64,000 nt of DNA from Prosapia bicincta (GCA_036971475.1 JBAIZL010000002.1:172563024-172627023), one strand, 5' to 3'; shown: positions 10,211-21,034, counted from the stretch's first letter. Translations and numbers: made by a program. Notes: a model not told the origin generated them from the letters alone.

Positions 10211-11833
10211 CTATTCATCCGTGTGTATGACGTTTTTATATAGTATGTCTTCTGTATATGTTGTTTGTAGATTCATTAAATTGTTGTGTATGTTTTTATA
10301 AATGTGGTATTTTTCTAGTGAGTTTAGTTCTATTGGGTTATTATTTATTTCAAGTATGGTTAGGTTATTTTCGTAATTTGTTATTTCATGTTTATGTGAT
10401 ATTAGGTGTGCTGCAACATTTGATACTTTTGAATTTTTGTTTTTGAATGCTCTATAATGTTCTTCAAATCTTATTTTAAATGATCTGGTTGTTTTTCCTA
10501 TGTAAAAAGCGTTACAGTTGTTGCATGTAATTTTGTAAATTCCTGATAGGTTATGTTTTTCTGAATTTGTTTTGTGGTTTGTGTTATTAAGATATTTTAT
10601 TATTTTGTTGTTTGGTTTGTAGGTTGGAGTGTAGTATTCTTTGTTGTATATATTTGTTATTTTTTCTATTTTGTTATTGGTGTATTTATATTTTAGGTAG
10701 ATTTTTTTATTTTCATTATTTTTGTGTTCCGGTTGTAGTGTTGTGTTGAGGTTAGGTTTTTTTGTGAATTTATTGTATATATTTTTTATAATGTGTTTGT
10801 TGTATCCATTTTCTATTGCTATTTTTGTAATGTTATCTAATTCTTCATTTAATTTTTGTTTGTTATCCTGTGTGTATTTTATTGCTTTATTTATCATGTT
10901 ACTGTAAGTGTTAATTTTGTGTGTCCAGGGGTGGTTAGATTTGTAGTGTATTGTGGTGTTGTTGGAAGTAGGTTTCCTGTATACTGTAGTTGCTATTTTA
11001 TTATCATTTATATTTAAAGTGATGTCGAGATAGTTGATTGTTCTATTTGTTTCTGTTTCAACGGTGAATTGTATGTTTTCGTTGTATGTATTTAGTTTGT
11101 TTAATATTATGATGTGTTCGTTGTGAATGGTAGGTTGGTATATTACAAGTATATCGTCTACATACCTTGTCCATAGTGAAATATTGTGTGTGTTTAGTAT
11201 AGGTTTAATTATTATTTGTTCAAAGTGTTGTAGATATATTTCTGGTGATATGGGTAATCCCATGGGGAGTCCACTTGTTTGTTGATCGTATTTATTGTTA
11301 AATTGGAAGTAATTTTGGTTACATATGTGTTTGGTTAGCGTAATGATACTATCTATTATGTTTCTTTTTTCGTTATTGTGTATTAGTTTGTTTTTTATTA
11401 TTTCTATGGTTTCTTCTATTGGGATACTAGGGTACATGTTAGTTATGTCATAACTTACTATTTTTTTGTTGCTGTTTGTTTTTATCGTTTTTATTTTATT
11501 AATTAATTCGTATCCATTTTTTATATTGTATGTGTTGTTGATATGTATTTTAGATCTTATGATTTTGTCTAGTATTTTTGCGATTATGTAAGATGGTGAT
11601 GTTGTGAAATTTATTAGTGGTCTAAATGGTGTGTTGGGTTTGTGGATTTTAGGTATCCCTGATAATATTGGTGTACATGGTTTGAATGGGTATAGTCTTG
11701 TGTGGTATTTTAATTTATTGTTATAGTTTACGGTATTTCGGTGAGTGACTATTAAGTTTTTTATTGTAATAAGGTATTTGATAGTTGGGTCTGGGATTTG
11801 TTCGTATTTATTTTCTTTTATGTAGTTAGTCAT
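10211..11833 (-). CDS. Penelope-like reverse transcriptase - GIY-YIG endonuclease, 5' truncated
   Basis: Open frame of about 540 codons. Reverse transcriptase motifs in order: SGIPKIHKPNTPFRPL; SYDITNMYPSIP (motif A with catalytic D); GLPMGLPISPE (motif B); RYVDDILVIY (motif C with the YVDD pair); LDITLNI. A linker follows, then the GIY-YIG nuclease: SGIYKITCNNCNAFYIGK, the TTRSFKIRFEEH stretch with its arginine, and a downstream glutamate region. The enzyme primes reverse transcription at a nick made by the GIY-YIG domain. The N terminus is missing: the first ten codons of the longer open frame (to 11866) belong to the inverted partner copy. No stop interrupts the remaining frame. Confidence 0.92.
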   Translation of the reverse strand: MTNYIKENKYEQIPDPTIKYLITIKNLIVTHRNTVNYNNKLKYHTRLYPFKPCTPILSGIPKIHKPNTPFRPLINFTTSPSYIIAKILDKIIRSKIHINNTYNIKNGYELINKIKTIKTNSNKKIVSYDITNMYPSIPIEETIEIIKNKLIHNNEKRNIIDSIITLTKHICNQNYFQFNNKYDQQTSGLPMGLPISPEIYLQHFEQIIIKPILNTHNISLWTRYVDDILVIYQPTIHNEHIIILNKLNTYNENIQFTVETETNRTINYLDITLNINDNKIATTVYRKPTSNNTTIHYKSNHPWTHKINTYSNMINKAIKYTQDNKQKLNEELDNITKIAIENGYNKHIIKNIYNKFTKKPNLNTTLQPEHKNNENKKIYLKYKYTNNKIEKITNIYNKEYYTPTYKPNNKIIKYLNNTNHKTNSEKHNLSGIYKITCNNCNAFYIGKTTRSFKIRFEEHYRAFKNKNSKVSNVAAHLISHKHEITNYENNLTILEINNNPIELNSLEKYHIYKNIHNNLMNLQTTYTEDILYKNVIHTDE

Positions 11834-11871
11834 AATCATAAGATCTAAAATACATATCAACAACACACAAT

Positions 11872-13185
11872 ATAAAAAATGGATACGAATTAATTAATAA
11901 AATAAAAACGATAAAAACAAACAGCAACACAAAAATAATAAGTTATGACATAACTAACATGTACCCTAGTATCCCAATAGAAGAAACCATAGAAATAATA
12001 AAAAACAAACTAATACACAATAACGAAAAAAGAAACATAATAGATAGTATCATTACGCTAACCAAACACATATGTAACCAAAATTACTTCCAATTTAACA
12101 ATAAATACGATCAACAAACAAGTGGACTCCCCATGGGATTACCCATATCACCAGAAATATATCTACAACACTTTGAACAAATAATAATTAAACCTATACT
12201 AAACACACACAATATTTCACTATGGACAAGGTATGTAGACGATATACTTGTAATATACCAACCTACCATTCACAACGAACACATCATAATATTAAACAAA
12301 CTAAATACATACAACGAAAACATACAATTCACCGTTGAAACAGAAACAAATAGAACAATCAACTATCTCGACATCACTTTAAATATAAATGATAATAAAA
12401 TAGCAACTACAGTATACAGGAAACCTACTTCCAACAACACCACAATACACTACAAATCTAACCACCCCTGGACACACAAAATTAACACTTACAGTAACAT
12501 GATAAATAAAGCAATAAAATACACACAGGATAACAAACAAAAATTAAATGAAGAATTAGATAACATTACAAAAATAGCAATAGAAAATGGATACAACAAA
12601 CACATTATAAAAAATATATACAATAAATTCACAAAAAAACCTAACCTCAACACAACACTACAACCGGAACACAAAAATAATGAAAATAAAAAAATCTACC
12701 TAAAATATAAATACACCAATAACAAAATAGAAAAAATAACAAATATATACAACAAAGAATACTACACTCCAACCTACAAACCAAACAACAAAATAATAAA
12801 ATATCTTAATAACACAAACCACAAAACAAATTCAGAAAAACATAACCTATCAGGAATTTACAAAATTACATGCAACAACTGTAACGCTTTTTACATAGGA
12901 AAAACAACCAGATCATTTAAAATAAGATTTGAAGAACATTATAGAGCATTCAAAAACAAAAATTCAAAGGTATCAAATGTTGCAGCACACCTAATATCAC
13001 GTAAACATGAAATAACAAATTACGAAAATAACCTAACCATACTTGAAATAAATAATAACCCAATAGAACTAAACTCACTAGAAAAATACCACATTTATAA
13101 AAACATACACAACAATTTAATGAATCTACAAACAACATATACAGAAGACATACTATATAAAAACGTCATACACACGGATCAATAG
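11872..13185 (+). CDS. Penelope-like reverse transcriptase - GIY-YIG endonuclease, second 5'-truncated copy
   Basis: The plus-strand copy starts within the RT (NGYELINKIKT) and runs through motif A (YDITNMYPSIP), GLPMGLPISPE, RYVDDILVIY and the GIY-YIG domain (SGIYKITCNNCNAFYIGK) to a TAG stop. Just upstream of 11872 a 2 bp deletion relative to the left copy (ACACACAATA against ACACATACAATA) shifts the frame, so only this part is open. It is otherwise nearly identical to the minus-strand copy. Confidence 0.92.
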   Translation: MKNGYELINKIKTIKTNSNTKIISYDITNMYPSIPIEETIEIIKNKLIHNNEKRNIIDSIITLTKHICNQNYFQFNNKYDQQTSGLPMGLPISPEIYLQHFEQIIIKPILNTHNISLWTRYVDDILVIYQPTIHNEHIIILNKLNTYNENIQFTVETETNRTINYLDITLNINDNKIATTVYRKPTSNNTTIHYKSNHPWTHKINTYSNMINKAIKYTQDNKQKLNEELDNITKIAIENGYNKHIIKNIYNKFTKKPNLNTTLQPEHKNNENKKIYLKYKYTNNKIEKITNIYNKEYYTPTYKPNNKIIKYLNNTNHKTNSEKHNLSGIYKITCNNCNAFYIGKTTRSFKIRFEEHYRAFKNKNSKVSNVAAHLISRKHEITNYENNLTILEINNNPIELNSLEKYHIYKNIHNNLMNLQTTYTEDILYKNVIHTDQ

Positions 13186-13404
13186 AAAGTGCGTGTAACG
13201 TCAACAAATACCAATATCACGGACCGAACATCTACACCAGAAAAATATCAGTGATTCGACAATGGTCAAGTGACCGAAAGGTGCCTCATCACTCAAGGTA
13301 AAATTATTGCACTTAATGGTGGATAAAATTACTTACAATAGTAATATATTAACTTCATAAAGTCAGTGCAACGGAAAAACAATGGATAACATAAAATATC
13401 AAGA

Positions 13405-13405
<1 letters not shown>

Positions 13406-13438
<33 letters not shown>

Positions 13439-13460
13439 ATATATATATATGTATATATTA
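13406..13460. repeat. AT-rich microsatellite
   Basis: (AT)n with ATGTGTGTATAT interruptions, just beyond the right Penelope-like end. Confidence 0.85.
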
Positions 13461-13960
13461 TAATTTATTTTTTCATAATAATATTTTTTGAACATAAAAC
13501 CTCAGGAATAATTTAAATTCCTTTATATTTTAACAATTTTTTTAAAATTTACACAATAAACAGAACAAAAACACTTAACAAGTTTTAACACAATAGACTA
13601 AATTCAATCCTTAATATTTTAGTTACAAGATTTTATAACCTAGGCTATTTTCTAAGATCTCTTCATATCTCGGGGTTTTATGCATGGGCTATATTTTCTA
13701 ACTCTTTGGTTAATTAAAAAAATTTTAATAAACAAGATTAATTTTAGAAAATAGTTTTAATAATTAGCTTCCTGATGTAAAATCTTAAATTTGGGATAAG
13801 AAAAACGTCCCTAACCTATTTGAACCGGATTAGCTTTCTTACTACTAAACTATTATATGATTTGAAGATATTCTAATAATGTATAATTTTAGGTTTTCTT
13901 ATAATTTTAAAAGTTCACTAAAGGTTAGTTTTATAGCGCTATGTACTTATCAATTTTCGA

Positions 13961-14340
13961 AGTTTTGCTGGTTGTTCATACAGGATTCAGTTCTCTTTAA
14001 ATTTTATATTTCACACACAATTAAATTCCTTTTAGTTACTTCAATTATAATAATACTGTATTATAGATTTTAAATTCACTTATTCTCGTTTTAATTTGGC
14101 CAAGTTTCTTCAGAAATTCATATAATTTTGTTGAGATGCTTCAAACGGGAGTTTTTCTGGTTGTTCATACAGGATTCAGTTATCTTTAAATTTTATATTT
14201 CACACACAATTAAATGCCTTTTAGTTACTACAATTATAATAATACTGTATTATAGATTTCAAATTCACTTATTCTCGTTTTAATTTGGCCAAGTTTCTTC
14301 ACAAATTCATATAATTTTGATAAGATGCTTCAAACGGGAT
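13961..14340. repeat. 189 bp tandem duplication
   Basis: Two direct copies with period 189 (GTTGTTCATACAGGATTCAG at 13971 and 14160), differing at scattered sites. Non-coding. Each ends in GATGCTTCAAACGGGA. Confidence 0.85.
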
Positions 14341-15098
14341 TTTGGCTTCTAAGAATGGCTTAGCTTCTTTCCGCTGCCCACGCTAGACTAACGCGTCGTT
14401 TTTATTTTTAAAATGTTTATAACATGGCGGTGATTCCTTCTCCAAACTTTTGCTTTCATGTATTGAAGTTCGATTTTTTCCCACTAAGGTCGTCTGTAAC
14501 ACTGACCTACTTTCTTGGCTCCATACTCGACCAACCAACGAAATTGTTTTCAACCGTTTTAATTTTGTTAACATACTACTTCACATATCCTAACCACAAC
14601 AAACCTTCCAGTGTTTATTTAATTGCTATTATGTGTGTGTGCAGTGTCTTTGCTTTTTACTTTTGTAATAATTCAGAAATGTGTGAGTTTGGCATGGATT
14701 GATACAAACATAACCTCTCACTTCATTGTTTACAATCGTGTATCACCTTCTCTTTCCAGTAATTACTTATGCCCTATGTTAATAAATTTTACAATTTTTT
14801 TTATATTATATTATTATTAGATTATCTGTTCTAATTTCATTTGTTAGGTTATTTGATCCAATAAATTTCCTAATGCATTTTGCAGTTCAAATCTTTTTTA
14901 TATGTTACAACCTTTTCTAGGCTTTCACCTAAAATTAGTTATAATTTAATCTAACCAATCTCTTAATGAATTTCTCCGATTTCATGTTTTGTGTGAGTTA
15001 TTTCTAATCTATTCTTCCAATTGTTATACAACATTATATAGCCCATTCTATAAATGTTACTATATATATATATTGAACAAGGAGAGACATGAGGTATA
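14341..15098. other. Spacer without recognised gene
   Basis: Mixed-composition sequence with short ORFs only. ACATGGCGGTGA at about 14422 resembles a YY1-type promoter motif but nothing else supports a promoter. Confidence 0.35.
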
Positions 15099-15622
15099 CA
15101 GGAGCGTATCCAGCGACTTGCTTTGGGGGGAGCGATCAATGCATTATATATAATATGTGTGTGTGCGCGCGCTCGCTTGCGTGTATGTAGAAACATTGAA
15201 CAGAAAAAGTTCTTTCTACGCTTGCGTTAGAAATCTGTAACGTAATAAAGATTCGTAGCAAATTAGACTTGTTTTAAATAACTATTCCAGTTTCGATAAC
15301 ACTTATGGCTAGAGAATATTATTAATTTCATAATAAACTATTATTATAAAAATGGTTTATTAATTAATATAAGTAGTTATTCTTCCAACACGAACAATTC
15401 CGAAGTCAACTTCGAATATTACGTTTGCAAAATTACGTATTGAAAATCATATGTTCGAGACTAAGCTTCACTAGCGCTATCTGTTGTTAAAACGTTTAGA
15501 CGTTTACGAGGGTATGCCGAGAAAATGCGTCACATTTAGAAATTAAAAATTAATATTTAATTTTTTATTTACAATAAAAGACGAATTAACTTAAGTAAAA
15601 GTCTAATTTAATAGAAAGTCCT

Positions 15623-16429
15623 TGTTCGAGTCAGCGCTCGAAGTTTGAATTTGCTTTGATCTACCTAACAGCTGTGCCGTGACGTATTGGTCACGTGATC
15701 TCTGACACGCTAATCGATATTGAAAAAGTATTGATTTTCTTCGATGAATGCTACGCACCCCCACTCCCTTTTTATTCTAGGTACTTGTTCCGCTTCAGCA
15801 CACAAAGGAGAAGCGTTCTGTCCCTCGACTAGTGCAGTCCTACGTTAAACCGCGCCGCTTATTTCCGCATGGGTTTTGTTTCAGACAATTTAAAGTACCG
15901 CTTTCGTTCGTTAATTGTGCTTAAGGTGCGGACCGCGTTAATGAACATTTTAATGAACATTTTAACTGTATATTTTCGCCGTGTTAGTAAAAGTGTCGCC
16001 CGATTTCGCCGGTTGCGCAATCTTAGTGCGTGTACTCGCGGCAATAAACTAAGTGCCTTGTAAGCTTAACTTTTACGTTTACTCATAATTTCAATTGAGT
16101 TTTTTAGTTGCGTGATCGCCTTCAAGAATTCTACGCTGCCTATGACGACCACAGTACTGTGGAGACTTCACCTCGATTCCAACGTTGCATCACTTCTTAC
16201 CTAGGGTAAGTGCGTAGTTAAGGAATATGAACAATTTATAATTTATTTGTATTAAATTCAGTGTCGTTGCGTTTTATTGTTAAATTACTCGGTTTTGCTC
16301 AGAACTGTGCTTAAACTTGCTATGTTGAATATTAACGTAAATTACGCAATCCAGAGTAACCTTGTTAACAATAGGGTTTACCGCACCTCGTGGTTTTATT
16401 TCTAACCCTTTTAATCTGCGGATTAAACA
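15623..16429 (+). repeat. 5' LTR of the BEL/Pao element
   Basis: 807 bp, TG...CA ends. Contains AATAAA near 16034 as a likely polyadenylation signal and a short direct repeat (ATGAACATTTTA twice near 15940). Confidence 0.95.
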
Positions 16430-16447
16430 TTGGTCCCCACTGGGCCG
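16430..16447 (+). promoter_or_regulatory. Likely primer-binding site
   Basis: TTGGTCCCCACTGGGCCG directly follows the 5' LTR. The TGG plus following bases is the form of a tRNA 3'-end complement. I could not assign the tRNA. Confidence 0.5.
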
Positions 16448-16864
16448 GATTATTTGAATTATTTCAGTGACCTAGGGTTTTTCTTTAAATTTCACGATAA
16501 TTGTATTAGTGACCACGTGGTTCCTTTGTAACCAAATTAAACATTTGTTGAGTTATTTCAGCGATAAAAATTTACAAATTTAAAATTTTTAAAGCTGTGA
16601 CTAACGTAACCATGTGCTTACCGCGACGTGGAGAAATGTGCGTCACATCGATACAGGAAAACGGTAACGATAAATACCGGTGCCACATTGCGCAATAAGC
16701 CACGTGGCTCATAGTTGCATCGATCGATACACGAGTACGAACAAGGAAGTGTTTATGCTTGCTACGACTTACAAATTCTATACAGTCCACTTTATTATCG
16801 CGTTTGAACTTATAATGAGTTTTTAAATTTTAATTGTTTGCGGTTTTTGAAATTTATTATTAAA

Positions 16865-18304
16865 ATGGAAATTAATACGGAGTATTATTTGTCTAAATTG
16901 AGAGATATTGTAGGCGAGCTGGAACAAGTGAAAAATGTGCTTAACGATAAAGAAATACCAGAAGGCCTCGCACGGGAAATTCGTCGAATTCAATCCAATT
17001 TTATTGAAACTTATGATATATTGGAGAAAACGTTCGCCAGTCAAGTTGCCGATCTTGCTGAAAACGCATTTAAAATTAAAAAGCAATTTCAAGATATGTA
17101 TTTGCCAATGTTGGCTAAATATCCGAGCATTATTAAGACCGAGGTGAAGTTAACCTCGCAGGTCCACCCCGGCACAAGTTCGCCTCACTTACCTAACCTT
17201 ACAATGCCTAGCTTTTCAGGCAATAGTAATGAATGGATTGATTTTATAACAATGTTTGACTCAACGGTACATTGCAATAGCAATATTAATGCAATACAGA
17301 AATTTCAGTATTTAAAGTCAGCGCTTAAAGGAGACGCGTTAGCCATTGTTACGGGACTTACAATATCTGAGCATAATTATGATATCGCATATCAAGCCTT
17401 ACGCAATCGTTATGCTAACCCTCGCCGTTTAGCCGATCATTATTTTCAAATCATTAAAGACTTTAAGCCTATTAAGAACGCGTCTCAGAGTGAACTTAAT
17501 CGATTTTTAACCGCACATTCAAATGCTGTGTGCGCAATAAAGGCTGTCCAGTTAGACGACTTAGCGGACTTCTTGCTTTTTCAAATGTCTGTTGGTAACT
17601 TAGACGCACAGACTCGACTTAACTTTGAAACCAGATTGGGAACAAATCAAATGCCCACGTACAGACTTTTAAATGATTTCGTCACTGAGCAGGCTAGGGC
17701 AATGGAGTTGCTCAATCAACCCTCTGCCGCGACTGCAGTTAACTCAAGATTAGGTCAGCAACCTCGAGTGATGGTTTCTGCGTTGAATGACTCAAATAAC
17801 AGCGGTGCCCCTAATTTAAATATTGAACCTGTCGAAGCTAACCTCGAAGCTGAACATAGTCCAACGGTCCAGCCGTCGACGTCTTATGTTAATACGGCTA
17901 CGTCTCAAATGCTACCACGCACTTATGCGCCCAGACCTGTGATGCAGAGCCCCATACGGCCGTCTGCAGGAGGGAGACAAGGAAATGTGCCGCCAATTAT
18001 GAACGCGCCTAGGCTTTCAGTTTTCCGACATCGGTTGCCACCGCTTCACATGGCTCAAGCCAACATATCAACCACTCATACTGGGATGTGTTATTATTGT
18101 GGCTCAAACCATAACGTTTTTAATTGCCAGTCGTTTCTGGAATTAACTGTGTCCGAACGTAAAAGTGCCATTGGAAAATTACGACGTTGTTTTAACTGTC
18201 TTGGATCACACTTTCAGTCCAAATGTAAATCTATGAAACAGTGTAAACAGTGTGGAGAGTCACACCACACATTGTTACACGACAACTCTCCTGCACAACA
18301 ATGA
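16865..18304 (+). CDS. gag: BEL/Pao Gag polyprotein
   Basis: 479 residues from the ATG at 16865 (MEINTEYYLSKLRD); an upstream in-frame TTG is less likely. The N-terminal half is helical. The middle has the Pao-type capsid pattern (PSFSGNSNEWIDFITMFDS, then KFQYLKSALKGDA, ALRNRYANPRRL). The C terminus carries zinc knuckles CYYCGSNHNVFNC, CFNCLGSHFQSKC and CKQCGESHHTLLHD. It would assemble the particle and bind the RNA genome. It ends at a TGA in the context CAA CAA TGA CTA G, in the same frame as pol, so readthrough would give Gag-Pol. Confidence 0.92.
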   Translation: MEINTEYYLSKLRDIVGELEQVKNVLNDKEIPEGLAREIRRIQSNFIETYDILEKTFASQVADLAENAFKIKKQFQDMYLPMLAKYPSIIKTEVKLTSQVHPGTSSPHLPNLTMPSFSGNSNEWIDFITMFDSTVHCNSNINAIQKFQYLKSALKGDALAIVTGLTISEHNYDIAYQALRNRYANPRRLADHYFQIIKDFKPIKNASQSELNRFLTAHSNAVCAIKAVQLDDLADFLLFQMSVGNLDAQTRLNFETRLGTNQMPTYRLLNDFVTEQARAMELLNQPSAATAVNSRLGQQPRVMVSALNDSNNSGAPNLNIEPVEANLEAEHSPTVQPSTSYVNTATSQMLPRTYAPRPVMQSPIRPSAGGRQGNVPPIMNAPRLSVFRHRLPPLHMAQANISTTHTGMCYYCGSNHNVFNCQSFLELTVSERKSAIGKLRRCFNCLGSHFQSKCKSMKQCKQCGESHHTLLHDNSPAQQ

Positions 18305-18308
18305 CTAG
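18302..18308 (+). promoter_or_regulatory. Candidate stop-codon readthrough site TGA CTAG
   Basis: The only stop between gag and pol in a shared frame. UGA followed by CUAG is the best-known leaky-stop context in animals and RNA viruses. The frame after it stays open without an ATG until well into the protease, as expected if pol is made by readthrough. Confidence 0.6.
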
Positions 18309-21034
18309 TTTTACCGCGACACCCTCGTTCAACAGCCAGACCCGACCTCGCTACTCGATCGCTACCGCATGCTCTTTCTTGTAATATTGAAGCTTCTCTC
18401 GCCCTGTTAGGCACCGCGCAGGTCATCATTCAGGACCAATTTGGCCGACCGCTTCCATTTAGAGCACTTATAGATCCAGGCAGTCAAATCTCTGTCATAA
18501 CTAAGCATGCGAGCACTCTGTTGAATTTACCCGCTCGGAAATCAAATCTTTCTTTGATTGGTGTCGCAGCCAAGACAACCCGCATTCATGAGTACGTCAC
18601 TTTGCTTATTTTCTCGAGACATGACCCCGGTGTCATGCTGACCGCAGAAGCCGCTGTGCTTCCCCGCATTACTGACCCGCTTCCATCTACCGCTTTGGCG
18701 CCTTGCATACGCGCTCAATATCAGCACTTACCGCTGGCTGACCCTCAGTTCGACACCCCTTCCGGTGTTGACATCATTCTAGGTGCTGACATTTTCACAC
18801 AGATACTTGTGAACGGACCTTGCAATATTATCCACGGACAACCCTCGGCACTCAACACCAGGTTAGGTTGGGTCATCATGGGTTCCATACCTTATAGCAT
18901 GCCTCAGCAGCCACGTGTATTCATCACTACTCTGAAGTCAATCGATGACAACATTAGACGCTTTTGGGAAGTTGAGGAAGTCGCACCAGCAAATCACCTC
19001 AGCCCTGAAGATCAACTGTGTGAAGAACTGTTCGCAACCACCACTGATCGTGACGCAACGGGAAGATACATCGTAGCACTCCCATTTAAGCCGGAAGCTA
19101 TCTCGCTCAAGTCTAACCGTAACACTGTTCTTGCGAGTTATCATGCGTTAGAAAAGCGTTTAAACCGCCAGCCTGAGGTAGCCATACAATATCACCAGTT
19201 TATGGCCGAGTATATCGCTCTAGGGCACATGTACCCTGCCCTCCAGGCTTCCGACTATCTTATTCCGCACCATTGCGTATTTAAGACCACCAGCTCTACT
19301 ACTAAGCTTAGAGTGGTATTTAACGCGTCATCACCCGATTGCCACGCAAACACTCTGAATCAGCAAATGTTATCCGGTCCTAAACTGCAAAAGGACTTGG
19401 CTAATTTGATCATCTCTTTCCGTTTATATACTTACGCTGTTTGCACCGACATCAAGATGATGTACCGTCAAATTTTGGTCCGACCTGAGGATCGTTCGTA
19501 CCAGCACATACTTTATCGGTCTTCACCTCGATCACCGTTAATCGAGTATGAGCTAGCTACGGTCACCTATGGCCTAACTCCTTCCGCTTACTTAGCTCTG
19601 CGAACGCTGGAACAACTAGTAAAGGATGAGGGAACCCGCTATCCTACAGCCTCCGAAGCAATCCTTCATCAGACCTACGTAGATGACGTCGTCGCTGGAG
19701 CCGACACGCCTGAGGCCGCTAAGACGCTAATACAAGAACTTATTGACATTTTCGCTCGCGCCGGCCTGGAACTCAGAAAATGGTCGTCGAATGAACCCTC
19801 GCTACTCGCAACGCTACCTTCCTCTCACTTGGAAAATCCGCTGTTGTTTCAGGACGAATCCGCTGCCATTAAAATATTGGGCTTGCAATGGAACCCCTCG
19901 TCAGACTCGTTCTCGTATCAAACTCAAACTTTTACGCTGGTGCCCACAAAACGCACCATCTTATCCTACGTCGCTCGCACCTTTGACCCGCTTGGCTTCT
20001 TAACGCCTATTACCTTTTGGATTAAGTCTTTTCTTAAACGCTTGTGGTTGGAGAAACTGGACTGGGACCAGCCTCTGCCAACCCCTCTACTCGATCAATG
20101 GGACAGCTTCATTGTCCATTTCGCTTGTTTGTCCGATATTCAAATTCCTCGCCATGTAGGCACGCGATCAGCTAGTCATCGCATCGTTGGGTTTTGTGAT
20201 GGTTCCGAAGCAGGCTATGCTGCTTCTATCTATTTGAGATCTGAGCTTAACGGGTTTGTCAACGTCAGCCTGTTGAAAGCTAAAAGTAAGGTAGCCCCTG
20301 TTAAATTACTTACCATACCTCGTTTGGAACTTTGCGGCGCAGTACTGCTGGCTAAGTTATACAAATCAATTCAACCAGCTCTTGATTTCATTCCAATCGC
20401 TAACACTATCTTCTTTACTGATTCTGAGATAGTACTTCATTGGATTCAGACCCCGCCTCATCAATTGAAAACTTTCGTAGCTAACCGCATCACTGAGATT
20501 GTGTCAATCACCTCCATGGATCATTGGTTTCATGTCTCGACTCTTGATAACCCCGCAGACGTCGCGTCTCGCGGTTGTTTGCCTGATCAACTTGCTACAC
20601 ACCCGCTCTGGTGGCATGGACCTCCTTGGTTATTACATTGTCCTACCACTTGGAATCTGTCTAGGCCTAAAGGCACTAACCCGGATCAGACGGAAACAAA
20701 GGTTGAGGCTAAGGTTAATTGTACCGCTGTACCAGAGCCGAACCGTCTTATGGAAATCATTGAGAAACATTCGAGCTTAACTACTCTTCATCATGTTTTC
20801 GCGTATGTATTACGATTCATCGATCACTGTCGCAACAAGAGCCTGGCGATCGGCCATCATCACAACACACGCTATAAGGCCAAAGCAGCCTCAGTTAAAC
20901 CTACGCTACGACCGCTGTCAGTACAGGAGTTGGATAACGCAAAAGCTGTATGCGTTAAGCTGGTACAAACCTCTGTCTTCAGTGAAGCTCTGCAAAAGCT
21001 TCAAACTGGTAAACGCGTCATTTACGTAGCCTAA
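18305..21034 (+). CDS. pol: BEL/Pao Pol, first part: protease, reverse transcriptase, RNase H
   Basis: Open in the gag frame right after the TGA, about 909 codons. The protease has LIDPGSQIS (catalytic D) near 18470. Reverse transcriptase: RVVFNASSP, CTDIKMMYRQILV (motif A), VTYGLTPSAYLA and QTYVDDVVAG (YVDD at 19676-19687). RNase H: VGFCDGSEAGYA, PRLELCGAVLLAKL, FFTDSEIVLHW and NPADVASRG with its acidic residues. The frame ends at TAA 21032-21034, where homologues continue into the integrase; the continuation lies in the minus-one frame from about 21013. A one-base loss in this copy (or an assembly error) explains it best. Confidence 0.92.
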   Translation, partial: LVLPRHPRSTARPDLATRSLPHALSCNIEASLALLGTAQVIIQDQFGRPLPFRALIDPGSQISVITKHASTLLNLPARKSNLSLIGVAAKTTRIHEYVTLLIFSRHDPGVMLTAEAAVLPRITDPLPSTALAPCIRAQYQHLPLADPQFDTPSGVDIILGADIFTQILVNGPCNIIHGQPSALNTRLGWVIMGSIPYSMPQQPRVFITTLKSIDDNIRRFWEVEEVAPANHLSPEDQLCEELFATTTDRDATGRYIVALPFKPEAISLKSNRNTVLASYHALEKRLNRQPEVAIQYHQFMAEYIALGHMYPALQASDYLIPHHCVFKTTSSTTKLRVVFNASSPDCHANTLNQQMLSGPKLQKDLANLIISFRLYTYAVCTDIKMMYRQILVRPEDRSYQHILYRSSPRSPLIEYELATVTYGLTPSAYLALRTLEQLVKDEGTRYPTASEAILHQTYVDDVVAGADTPEAAKTLIQELIDIFARAGLELRKWSSNEPSLLATLPSSHLENPLLFQDESAAIKILGLQWNPSSDSFSYQTQTFTLVPTKRTILSYVARTFDPLGFLTPITFWIKSFLKRLWLEKLDWDQPLPTPLLDQWDSFIVHFACLSDIQIPRHVGTRSASHRIVGFCDGSEAGYAASIYLRSELNGFVNVSLLKAKSKVAPVKLLTIPRLELCGAVLLAKLYKSIQPALDFIPIANTIFFTDSEIVLHWIQTPPHQLKTFVANRITEIVSITSMDHWFHVSTLDNPADVASRGCLPDQLATHPLWWHGPPWLLHCPTTWNLSRPKGTNPDQTETKVEAKVNCTAVPEPNRLMEIIEKHSSLTTLHHVFAYVLRFIDHCRNKSLAIGHHHNTRYKAKAASVKPTLRPLSVQELDNAKAVCVKLVQTSVFSEALQKLQTGKRVIYVA

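Larger units (their letters stand above)
10052..13345. mobile_element. Two Penelope-like elements, head to head inverted pair
   Basis: Left copy minus strand (about 10052-11833), right copy plus strand (about 11834-13345). Both have the same 3' UTR and 3' end and are truncated at different 5' points. The junction near 11834 has essentially no spacer. In the 408 residues shared by the two ORFs I see two differences (ISH/ISR and the last residue E/Q), so the insertion is recent. Inverted 5' ends are a known habit of Penelope-like elements. The block would extrude as a hairpin of about 1.5 kb. Confidence 0.9.

Noticed and set aside
14424..14702. 92-codon plus-strand ORF near a YY1-like motif
   Set aside because: Hydrophobic low-information translation in an AT/T-rich stretch, no homology recognised.
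15859..16063. 61-64 codon ORFs repeated in both BEL LTRs (also 22681-22885)
   Set aside because: Repeated because the LTRs are repeated; no domain, and ORFs occur on both strands of the same bases.
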